Source of the DNA: Desulfurococcales archaeon
Lineage (GTDB): Archaea > Thermoproteota > Thermoprotei_A > Sulfolobales > Desulfurococcaceae
Direction of reading: 5' to 3'
Length of the DNA stretch: 32,961 nucleotides
Assembly: GCA_027067785.1 (NCBI GenBank)
Contig: JAMOVL010000041.1
Coordinates: 1-32,961, forward strand
A program made the position numbers and the translations under genes. Positions within the stretch are counted from its first letter, which is position 1, and each line of letters opens with the position of its first letter. The notes under the pieces are model-generated. The model worked only from the letters and a program-made list of their open reading frames with translations, was not told the DNA's origin and searched no databases. Positions 9,404 through 17,919 of this stretch are shown in pieces.

Positions 9404-10213
9404 TTGGCGGAGAATGCCGAGGAAAAGGAAATCTACGAGATTATTGCAGGCATGCCTATTGAGACAGATAAGCTAAACGTCCTCTCCGACATAACATTTG
9501 AAGCCCAGCTCTTACTGAGGAGCAAGTTTATAAAGAAAATAAAGCTTGGGTTCGAAGACTTTAAGAATCTGCCTAAACTCGCCGAAGATAAAGAAGTTCT
9601 CCTCACAACAACCCTAGATGGCAAGAGGTTTATCATTTATTTGAGCCATGGCAAAATAGTCTCCTCCGCAATGGTTGATACCAGTAGTGGTACTAGGCAG
9701 GTTGGATTAAAGCCACTCGCAACCCTCATAGCAGCTTCTAAGATCTCCCCTATAACTTTCAAGCTATATGAAGTACAACCTATGGTTTCGGAGGATAGAA
9801 CAAGAGAGGCAAGTATAAGGCCTTCACTCCTAGAAAAGGGTTCGAGGAAACGTAGCGGGCCCATCGAAGTCAAGGCTGTGCCCGAAGTAAGGCCTGTACC
9901 GATACCAAAAGAAGAAAAAGAAGGACAGCCTATCATCCTGGAGTTCACGAGGCGCATTAAGGAGTTCATGGATAAAATGAAGGAAGACGTGTCTGATCTA
10001 GCCGGTTATTACGGATGTAAGTTCCTCGACCTCAAGATCGAGATAAGCAGAGGTGTCCTGAAGATTAAGATCTATGTTAAAAAGAAAGGATTATTCACAA
10101 AATGCAGAACAGAGGATCTCAAAAAAGCCGTGGAAAACGATGCTGATATACTTCTAACAATGCTCGATCTCGATACACCGTGCGAGGTATATGTTATTGA
10201 GCGTAAGAAGTAG
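9404..10213 (+). CDS. Uncharacterised archaeal protein, two domains joined by a charged/proline-rich linker
   Basis: 269 aa; TTG start with GGGAGG about 8 nt upstream; linker KGSRKRSGPIEVKAVPEVRPVPIPKEEKEG. Confidence 0.6.
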   Translation: MAENAEEKEIYEIIAGMPIETDKLNVLSDITFEAQLLLRSKFIKKIKLGFEDFKNLPKLAEDKEVLLTTTLDGKRFIIYLSHGKIVSSAMVDTSSGTRQVGLKPLATLIAASKISPITFKLYEVQPMVSEDRTREASIRPSLLEKGSRKRSGPIEVKAVPEVRPVPIPKEEKEGQPIILEFTRRIKEFMDKMKEDVSDLAGYYGCKFLDLKIEISRGVLKIKIYVKKKGLFTKCRTEDLKKAVENDADILLTMLDLDTPCEVYVIERKK

Positions 10214-10379
10214 GGCTAGTCATATATAGTGGAATATTTATATTTCGGTCTTATCCTCGCTGCTTAGTATTTGACTATCATTTATATTTGATAGCCACAA
10301 TAGATACATTATGTAATTAATAGTGGTTAGAAGTTTTGGTAATTTACTATAAGATGATAAACGAAATGGTGGATCTCGG

Positions 10380-11252
10380 TTGATACTGAGATTTGTACGT
10401 GTTAGAGAAAAACCAGCTGGCAAAATGCCCGATCTCTATATTGATACCATATATGAGCTGGGAAAATACTCGTATTCGGCAATGGTCCTCCGTGTAAAGG
10501 ATCGGCCAGGAGTTCTTGCCAAGATACTGAACGTGCTTGCCGAGCGAGGAGTTGATATAGCGAAGGTTAATGTTCCTGAAATACCTAGTGGTGGAGAAGG
10601 TTTCGTCTCGATCCTGATGCGTAATTGTGGTGAAGCCTGCCTCGAAGAAGTGGAGAAACAGCTCAAGAAGCTAGACGTCGTTCTCGGGATAAGGAAGTTT
10701 CTTCCTCAGACCGGGTTCTTGTTCATCAAGTATAACTCTATAAAGCTCATTGATCAACCTGCAGTCATAGTTACGCGCAACATGATACGTAGCATTATAG
10801 ATGTTTTTATCAAGCAGGGAGGATACGCTGATCTAGGGACGAGGAATGCGTTGAGAACAATAGGTCATGGTATAGGAAAGCAGTTGTACGAGTGTATATC
10901 AAAGATAGAGATGGAGGTTGGCGAGGGCATTGAAGAATATAAGGTAGCCTTAAACCTGTTGAAAGACATTTATGAATCGCTAGGATTTGGTATAATGGAT
11001 ATAATCGAAGTGTTGCCGATGATGAGGTATACGATAAGGATAAAGAATAATATGGAGTGCATTGCTGCCCGTGACCTCCATATAATTGATTTCACGGGAT
11101 ATATTACGAGAGGGATACTGGAGAGGTTCTTTGCCGATCTCTTTGGTCGTCGTGCAGTAGCAAAAGAGACGAGATGCATCAATCATGGAGATGATGTCGA
11201 TGAGTTCAAAGTAGACATCTATGAGTCATCATCAACGCTATTACTCAGGTAA
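10380..11252 (+). CDS. ACT domain plus V4R (4-vinyl reductase)-like domain protein, predicted small-molecule sensor/regulator
   Basis: 290 aa; N-terminal MVLRVKDRPGVLAKILNVLAERGVDIAKVNV (ACT); C-terminal region ARNMIRSIIDVFIKQGG...GIGKQLYE...LGFGIMDIIE...CIAARDLHIIDFTGYITRGILERFF resembling V4R; TTG start with upstream GGTGGA. Confidence 0.6.
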   Translation: MILRFVRVREKPAGKMPDLYIDTIYELGKYSYSAMVLRVKDRPGVLAKILNVLAERGVDIAKVNVPEIPSGGEGFVSILMRNCGEACLEEVEKQLKKLDVVLGIRKFLPQTGFLFIKYNSIKLIDQPAVIVTRNMIRSIIDVFIKQGGYADLGTRNALRTIGHGIGKQLYECISKIEMEVGEGIEEYKVALNLLKDIYESLGFGIMDIIEVLPMMRYTIRIKNNMECIAARDLHIIDFTGYITRGILERFFADLFGRRAVAKETRCINHGDDVDEFKVDIYESSSTLLLR

Positions 11253-11392
11253 TACTTGTTTTAAATAATATTAAGTGTATAAATGCTCATTATTTAAAGA
11301 ATTTCATTTTTAGAATCCATAACCAGATCAATGTGTGGTTTCAAAAGATACAATATATGAAGAAGATAGAGAGACAAAATAGGGGGTTATAG

Positions 11393-14300
11393 TTACATTC
11401 CAAGCTCTCTTGTTCTCTCGAATAATTCCTTCGTAGCTTCGCCTACTTCTTTAGTGCCTGAGACTAGCTCTGCCGTTTCTGCGGCCTCTGTTTCTGGAGC
11501 CATTGACAGTACTTCTGCTTCTGTTCCTGTCTCCTTGAGCTCTTCTACAGCGCGCTTGTAGACTGCTGCTGGGTCGTAGTAGTAGTTGAAGATTATTCTT
11601 GATACATCCCATACGTTGGTGACTCCCTTGTAGAGCATCCAGTTGAGTATGGTGGCTTTCCTGTAGATCTCGTCGATTATGTCTTCTAGTTCTAGTCCGC
11701 TCTTCATAGCTATATCTCTGAGATGTATGCTTTTCTCCATGTCGATCCTGAAGGCGTCTTTCTTGGGATCCCACTGTGCGATCGTTATGTAGCGGTTGAA
11801 GTCCTCCACTTCTTGTATAACGGTCACTCTTCTCTGTACCTTGACGACACCTTTCTCAATACGTGTGATCACACGGCGTAGATGTATGAATATATTCATA
11901 AGCCTCATATATGTTGGCGGAATATTCATCGGCGGACTCGTCAGCCTCTTAATAGCGTAATCAAGAGTCTCGGCATGGATAGTTGAGTTGTGTGTTAGTA
12001 CTAGTCCTCCTGATATTGCGAACATATGCGTGCCCGGTACTTCGATATCATATAAAAGTGAATCTTTCTCTACGGTCTCTGTACGTATAACTTTATGTAT
12101 GTATAGCCCGTCATATTTCTTGACCTTAGTATAAGTTCTCTTCTTCAATAGTTCCCGCCTACCGAGTATTTCCAGTATTTTAACCTTGCTACTACCGCCG
12201 ATAATCGTTATAACATAGATTATGGATGATTTCTTTGCAAATCCTCTAGTATTATCAACTATTCTTAACGAAGCAAGTATATCCAAGCTTTTCAGAATCA
12301 CGATGATTGATTCGGCAAGTTTTCTATTTACAGTCCGAGCGTTTATACGTATATGTTTGTCTTTATCAACTATTACACTTCCATCTCCATCCCAATAACC
12401 CTCAATAATACCTCTGCGGAAGTCTTCTGGAGCTCTTAGAGCTAAGTCTAGTGGTACGCTACGTTCATAGTCATTGACTTTTCCTTGGAGTATTTCATAG
12501 ATTAGCAGTGCTAATGCTTTGGAATCAACATTTATGAATAGAATGTTGTCCTTCGTTTGTACTACATATATTGCTTCTTCGTCTAGCCCGATCCTTTTCA
12601 GTGTTTCAATGAACTTATTTGCTAATCTGGTGTCTTTACCCGGATATAGTACGATGCGTCTTGGTAGCCCGTCCTTGTCGTCATATTGTATTGTTCCATC
12701 TGCTAGGAAGAATCCTAAGATATAGCCGAAATTCCTGTCTAGTTTGATTCTTATCGGTATGGATCTTCTTCCTTTTTCTCCGTACTTTACTTTTCCATCA
12801 CTTAGCTTATCAGGGTGTATTCCTAGCTCTATGAATAATCTGTAGGGTATTGAGGCTTTTCCATAGTACCAATCATCAACATCACTAATTGATCTACCGA
12901 TCTTGGATGCAGTCTTACGGATTTCTCCTTTTCCATACTCCCTGAGTACTTTACTAGCATTTTCTATGTAGAGCTTGTCACTGTATTTCTCTAGAAGTTT
13001 AACTGCATTGATCTCATTTATTTCTTCATCAGTTAGTGCCAACGTTCTTAATGAAACAAGTAGGTCGCCCTTCTTAAGCTTGTGTGCTGGCTTGGTGGTC
13101 AGCTTTCCGTTCTCGAGGACGATCACTGGATGATTCTCGTGTACTTCATGTACGACGCCTCCTTCGAGATGTATTCTAACGAATCTATTTGATCCGTTCT
13201 TTACTACAACTCTTGAAACGGGTACCCATAGCGGTTTTCCATCTGAATATGTTAGGACTTTAAGATCTTTTACTTTGTTATCTATCACATCTTCGACTAG
13301 TTTTCCTATCTCGTATAGGTCTATACGTCCATTAACAGAAGCTAGTACTAGCTGGTCTCTCGGTAGACATAGGCCTCCGTGTCCTGTGGCTAGTGATTGG
13401 AAGAGCACAAACGCTTCTTCACCGCGAACCTCACCAACAATAATATAGTCAGGACGATAACGCAGGCTCAGCTTTACCAGATCGAACAACCTAATACTCG
13501 TACCACCCGAAGAGCCAACCAGGTAGCTCTCACGGCTCGTAAGCTGCACCCAGTTAGGATGAGGCAGGTTAATCTCAGGAGTATCCTCAACAGTAACAAT
13601 CTTCATACCAGGCTTGATAAACATCGAGATAACGTTTAGCAGAGTGGTGTTGTGGTTTAGCCTCCACCCTATCTGTCCTATGACGAAGTTATGCGTGTCT
13701 TCTACTTCGAAGTCGTAGAGATACTCATTTGTTGGTTCGACTTGTTCGATCCTCAGTATTTTCTCGCAGAATACATCGCCGATAACCAGTGATTCCATCT
13801 TGTCGAGTAGGGCTATTGCCTGGCTACCAGTTTTTGCCTTATAATATCCGATGAAGTCTAGAAGGTCTTCTCTATCAAGAGCTCTATATCCGTGCTCGTA
13901 CTGTCTAACGTATCTACTGGATAGCCCTAGTTCTTTCTCAACACGTTTCTTACCAATGCCGAGCCTACTCCTTATCTCTGCAAGCGCTGGGCCTACAGGG
14001 AATACATCTATGTTCGGGTTGGGCTGAACATCTGCATTATTACCGATAATCTCTTCGATCTTCTCTCTGGATATACTGTATTCTCTGAGCATAGCTATGA
14101 ATCTGGCCGCCTCGGAGCCATATATGATAACTCTGTATAACGGTGTGTTCTTGACAGGTTTTTCTTTGACTACGTGTTTTATACGCATCCTCTTCAGGAT
14201 CAAGGATATGCCGTTGGCGAGATCCTTAGACCTGGTTGAGAACCCAACTATGATCTCGTTCTTGCCGCTGCTCTTCTTGACGTACAGTGATCCATCTGCA

Positions 14301-15916
14301 TCGAATAGCCCGGCTAGGAATGCCTTTAGAACATCCGGATCATTATTGAACAATATTTCTTCGGGTATGCGGACGGTATAGCTCTTCTTTTCATTGAATA
14401 GCTTGGCTAGCTTAGCGGCTAGGTTTTCGTCGTTGAATCTAATGAGTAGTACTTCGTTCCTCTTGTCCACTGTAATATTGGGGGTTTTACCGTATAGTCT
14501 GCGTGCTATACTGATGTATTTCTCCTTAATGCTCTGATCCTTCGTTGTCAAGCATACCGTGGAGCGGTCGAGGTAGCCATCACCTATCCATAAGCCCAGG
14601 AAATATGCTTCCTCGGGCGAAACCCTGTATATACCGCCATAATCAGTGTTAAGCCATACGTTTACGAGGTAGTCTCCCTCTCTTATGTCCTGGGCTGTTA
14701 CAGGTACTAGTTCTAGTGTCTCAGGATCAAGTTTGATGAAGTTGTGGTCTATGGTCGTAGTTATTATTGATGAGTTCGTCACAACCTTCACTAATGCCCT
14801 GTTATCTCTGTGTTTAATGGCGCGAACTATGCGTTTCCATGTTAGCTTGTAGTCGTTATCTATGCTTAGGACCTCGATATTTTCTTCGACATCCTTAACT
14901 ATGTGGTCGCCTACACGGTATTCTCTTGATTTAATCATCTCGTATAGTTCATCGGCACGTACTATGCGTGGCTCCCCGTTTATCCTTGCTATGATAAGTG
15001 TGTCCCCAGGGAAGCTCTTACCGGTACCAGTGCCGCCGGCGATCATTGCTGTTTTGGCGTGTTCGATTAGTTCCCATAGGTAGGCTGCTACGAGTGTATC
15101 GAGTTCTCCGGACTGTATTATCTCTATGACACTGAACGGTCTCTCACGGAACTTACGTATTGTGAAGGTTGGCCCTTTGACTGATACTTCTCTTCCGAAG
15201 GTTGCTGCTAGCCTGTGTTTTTCCGGTAGCATTGCGTCTAGGATTGGAAATGCTATGCTGATGTGTTTGCCAGCCATGTGCGCCATTTTCATGATGAACT
15301 CGTTGAGGTAGTCTTCGTCGAGGAATGTTATGTTGGTCGGTATGCTCTCGTATTTCTTGTGCCATACGTAGATCGGTATGTTTACTCCGTTACAGCTTAT
15401 ATCCTCAATGTTCGGGTCTTTCATGAGCGGGTCTATCGGGCCGTAGCCAAGGAGGTTTCTCTCGATATAGTAGAGTAGCTTGATACGCCTAGCGCCTACT
15501 AGGCCTAGTTTCTGCTTGTACTTATCCGCTATGCGCTCTGCTTCTCTGAACACGTATCCCTTCAGGTCCTTTATGTCCTCGGGCTTTGTAGGCGGCTTGA
15601 TCTCGTCCATCAAGATCTCGGTGAGCTTCTCGAGGACCGCTCTATCTGTTGGTGTCAAACCGTATTCTTCGACAAAATACATTGGGCCCTGCGGTGTCTC
15701 GGCTATAACTACTTTGACGAACGGCTTGTAGACGTAGTAGCTCTCCATTATCCTCCAGCTAGGATCGCGGCGTGCCACCTGTATAGGCTCTGTAGGCATA
15801 ATGACGTGGCGTATAGCCTCCATCTCGGCCTGGCCAGCGCGGAGGCTCCTAGGCTTTCTCTTCTTACTCTTCTTGGTAAATACTCTGCTCTGCAAAATCT
15901 TCTTCAGTGAAGGCAA
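11393..15916 (-). CDS. Type II/IV secretion (archaellum/type IV pilus) ATPase containing two inteins; extein 590 aa
   Basis: 1507 aa; extein AGGTGTGK/TTLLN (Walker A), VTVEDTPEINLPHPNWVQL, YRPDYIIVGEVRGEEAFVLFQSLATGHGGL/STIHAETL (Asp, Walker B and His boxes of GspE/FlaI-type ATPases); TTG start. Confidence 0.9.
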   Translation of the reverse strand: MPSLKKILQSRVFTKKSKKRKPRSLRAGQAEMEAIRHVIMPTEPIQVARRDPSWRIMESYYVYKPFVKVVIAETPQGPMYFVEEYGLTPTDRAVLEKLTEILMDEIKPPTKPEDIKDLKGYVFREAERIADKYKQKLGLVGARRIKLLYYIERNLLGYGPIDPLMKDPNIEDISCNGVNIPIYVWHKKYESIPTNITFLDEDYLNEFIMKMAHMAGKHISIAFPILDAMLPEKHRLAATFGREVSVKGPTFTIRKFRERPFSVIEIIQSGELDTLVAAYLWELIEHAKTAMIAGGTGTGKSFPGDTLIIARINGEPRIVRADELYEMIKSREYRVGDHIVKDVEENIEVLSIDNDYKLTWKRIVRAIKHRDNRALVKVVTNSSIITTTIDHNFIKLDPETLELVPVTAQDIREGDYLVNVWLNTDYGGIYRVSPEEAYFLGLWIGDGYLDRSTVCLTTKDQSIKEKYISIARRLYGKTPNITVDKRNEVLLIRFNDENLAAKLAKLFNEKKSYTVRIPEEILFNNDPDVLKAFLAGLFDADGSLYVKKSSGKNEIIVGFSTRSKDLANGISLILKRMRIKHVVKEKPVKNTPLYRVIIYGSEAARFIAMLREYSISREKIEEIIGNNADVQPNPNIDVFPVGPALAEIRSRLGIGKKRVEKELGLSSRYVRQYEHGYRALDREDLLDFIGYYKAKTGSQAIALLDKMESLVIGDVFCEKILRIEQVEPTNEYLYDFEVEDTHNFVIGQIGWRLNHNTTLLNVISMFIKPGMKIVTVEDTPEINLPHPNWVQLTSRESYLVGSSGGTSIRLFDLVKLSLRYRPDYIIVGEVRGEEAFVLFQSLATGHGGLCLPRDQLVLASVNGRIDLYEIGKLVEDVIDNKVKDLKVLTYSDGKPLWVPVSRVVVKNGSNRFVRIHLEGGVVHEVHENHPVIVLENGKLTTKPAHKLKKGDLLVSLRTLALTDEEINEINAVKLLEKYSDKLYIENASKVLREYGKGEIRKTASKIGRSISDVDDWYYGKASIPYRLFIELGIHPDKLSDGKVKYGEKGRRSIPIRIKLDRNFGYILGFFLADGTIQYDDKDGLPRRIVLYPGKDTRLANKFIETLKRIGLDEEAIYVVQTKDNILFINVDSKALALLIYEILQGKVNDYERSVPLDLALRAPEDFRRGIIEGYWDGDGSVIVDKDKHIRINARTVNRKLAESIIVILKSLDILASLRIVDNTRGFAKKSSIIYVITIIGGSSKVKILEILGRRELLKKRTYTKVKKYDGLYIHKVIRTETVEKDSLLYDIEVPGTHMFAISGGLVLTHNSTIHAETLDYAIKRLTSPPMNIPPTYMRLMNIFIHLRRVITRIEKGVVKVQRRVTVIQEVEDFNRYITIAQWDPKKDAFRIDMEKSIHLRDIAMKSGLELEDIIDEIYRKATILNWMLYKGVTNVWDVSRIIFNYYYDPAAVYKRAVEELKETGTEAEVLSMAPETEAAETAELVSGTKEVGEATKELFERTRELGM
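11987..13369 (-). mobile_element. Intein 2 (461 aa, codons 850-1310) with LAGLIDADG (DOD) homing endonuclease domain, inserted after GHGGL
   Basis: Starts CLPRDQLV, B-block GVVHEVHENHPVIV, DOD motifs GYILGFFLADG and RRGIIEGYWDGDG, F-block LLYDIEVPGTHMFAI, ends VLTHN followed by +1 Ser; removal restores TGHGGLSTIHAETL. Confidence 0.92.
13649..15016 (-). mobile_element. Intein 1 (456 aa, codons 301-756) with LAGLIDADG (DOD) homing endonuclease domain, inserted in Walker A between Lys and Thr
   Basis: Starts SFPGDTLI, B-block TTTIDHNF, DOD motifs AYFLGLWIGDG and KAFLAGLFDADG, F-block YLYDFEVEDTHNFVI, ends RLNHN followed by +1 Thr; removal restores GGTGTGKTTLLN. Confidence 0.92.
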
Positions 15917-16066
15917 ATGCAGACGCCCCTCTCTGACAAAACTAAATAGTGCTGGACATAATTCTTTTGCTTTCAGTAATAATAAGTTTTTAATCCCAGT
16001 ATGTAAACCTTGTCTAGCGATATGTATATGTGTGTGACAAACACTAGGATCGATCTGGGGGCCGAG

Positions 16067-16078
16067 GATAAATATATG
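16067..16078 (+). promoter_or_regulatory. Putative archaeal TATA element for the FlaJ/PilC-like operon
   Basis: GATAAATATATG about 50 nt upstream of TTG 16129, within the 212-bp divergent intergenic region. Confidence 0.35.
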
Positions 16079-16128
16079 CTCCGTAAAAGAAAATAAATAA
16101 AATATAGTAGTTTTGCGGTGATGCTCTC

Positions 16129-17916
16129 TTGGGTTTCTGGGACTGGGTTTACATGGTTTTCGGGGGTTTTGGCAAGAAAATACTTGAGATCTACCCTAAC
16201 CTCCCTGATCAGATAAGGAAAAGCGGTATGCATATTTACCCTGAGGTATACGCTTCTTTCGTAGCATTCATGACACTAGTCATATCTGGTTTCTCAGCAG
16301 TCCTAGCAGTACTCCTCATAGTTTTCAGGCTCCACTTCCTGATATTCATCCCTATACTTCTTCCCGCATTCAGCTTCGTGTTCCTCGTCTATTTCCCATC
16401 GATGCTCGCGAGTAGCCGTGCAGGAGGTATTGAGGGAGAATTCCCATATACGGTTGCATATCTAAGCATGATGGTTATGAGTGGCCTATCACCATACAGT
16501 GCTTTCGAAAGGATCACTAGGAGCAGGCGTGTCTTCATCAAGAGCAGTGAGCTTAGCCAGCGTTTCATACTGCTGGTTAGAGTACTGGGCCGTGACCCAT
16601 TATCCGCTTTCGCCATGCTGAGCGCACGCACACCGAGCGCCACAGTACGTGATCTCCTGATGGGCTATGTAACAACTGTCCGTGCAGGCGGCGATGTAGC
16701 CGACTACTTGACGAAGAAGGCTAGACTATTGTTCTCGGAGATAATCGTAAAGATGAAGATCATAGCCGATAAGCTTGCCAGCATACTGGAGGCCTACCTT
16801 GCGCTCGTCCTCCTTTCCATGATAAGCCTAACCGTGATGTACTTCGTAACAGTATCATTCGTCAGTGTGATTCCCTTCGGCCTAAGCCCGGGCGGGATGT
16901 TCCTATTCCTCTACGTCATGATGCCAATGATGTCCGCGATGATCATCTACCTAACGGATCTGATACAGTATAAGGAGCCGTGGGTAGATTATCGCCCATA
17001 CATAGTCTTCGCAGGCCTCTCCCTACCTCTAGCTGCTTATCTCTCAATCTTCGGGATCCTACTACCAAGTGTCCTACCGCCGGGTAACAGATTAAGAGAG
17101 AGCTTCCTCGTAAAAGGCCTCCACGACTTCCTAGCCCTACCAGCAACCCTCGTCCACGCACCGAGCTACGCTGTATCCAGCATACAGTTCGCACTAGTAC
17201 TCCTCATAGCAACACTCCCAGCAATGATATATTACGAGTACGTATCCCGCGAATACAAGGTAGTAAACGGGATAACATTGTTCCTTAGAGACCTGGTAGA
17301 AGTTAGGAAAACAGGTTTATCGCCCGAGAGATCAATAATCGAGCTCTCAAGAAGAAACTATGGAGCATTCACAAAGTACTTGAGGAAAATGGCTTTACAG
17401 CTAAGCCTAGGAGTACCCCTCTCAAAGATAATCGATGACCTGTTCAAGAAGATAATAGTGTGGAGAGCCAAAGTCCTTCTATACGTCCTCACCGACGCTA
17501 TAGAGGTCGGAGGCGGAACGATCGAGGTAATGGAGAACCTAGCATGGTTCGCGGAGAGCATAGATGCTATAGAGGATGAGCGTAAAAAGAACCTCCGCAC
17601 ACTACTCATAGTACCCTATATGGGAGGAATACTCACCGCAGCAACAGTAGTCATGCTGACAGCCTATCTCGGAAGCTTACCACTAAGTATGGGAGCGTTC
17701 GCGACCGCAGCAGCTATGACATTACCCTCAATCATACTCAACACTTACTTCATGGGATTAGTGGCTGGAAAAGTATCGGCTGGAAGTGTAGCCTCAGGAT
17801 TCAAGCACGCCTTCCTACTAACACTGATATCAATGGTACTCCTGCTCGCCTCGGGGATCATAGGATCACACTTAATGGTAACGCCCTCAGGACGCGCAGT
17901 AATACCGGGTGGATAA
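16129..17916 (+). CDS. Archaeal FlaJ/PilC/TadC-like pilus assembly membrane platform protein (two T2SSF-like domains)
   Basis: 595 aa; two repeats of the T2SSF pattern (AYLSMMVMSGLSPYSAFERI.. and LFLRDLVEVRKTGLSPERSIIELS.. followed by GVPLSKIIDDL) separated by TM clusters; TTG start with GGTGAT upstream. Confidence 0.85.
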   Translation: MGFWDWVYMVFGGFGKKILEIYPNLPDQIRKSGMHIYPEVYASFVAFMTLVISGFSAVLAVLLIVFRLHFLIFIPILLPAFSFVFLVYFPSMLASSRAGGIEGEFPYTVAYLSMMVMSGLSPYSAFERITRSRRVFIKSSELSQRFILLVRVLGRDPLSAFAMLSARTPSATVRDLLMGYVTTVRAGGDVADYLTKKARLLFSEIIVKMKIIADKLASILEAYLALVLLSMISLTVMYFVTVSFVSVIPFGLSPGGMFLFLYVMMPMMSAMIIYLTDLIQYKEPWVDYRPYIVFAGLSLPLAAYLSIFGILLPSVLPPGNRLRESFLVKGLHDFLALPATLVHAPSYAVSSIQFALVLLIATLPAMIYYEYVSREYKVVNGITLFLRDLVEVRKTGLSPERSIIELSRRNYGAFTKYLRKMALQLSLGVPLSKIIDDLFKKIIVWRAKVLLYVLTDAIEVGGGTIEVMENLAWFAESIDAIEDERKKNLRTLLIVPYMGGILTAATVVMLTAYLGSLPLSMGAFATAAAMTLPSIILNTYFMGLVAGKVSAGSVASGFKHAFLLTLISMVLLLASGIIGSHLMVTPSGRAVIPGG

Positions 17917-17919
17917 ACC

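Noticed and set aside
10276-10296. Small inverted repeat CTATCA-TTTATATT-TGATAG between genes
   Set aside because: Only a 6-bp stem in AT-rich intergenic DNA; expected by chance.
13397-13639. 80-aa plus-strand ORF inside the ATPase gene
   Set aside because: Exactly mirrors the extein segment between inteins; explained by its codon composition rather than coding.
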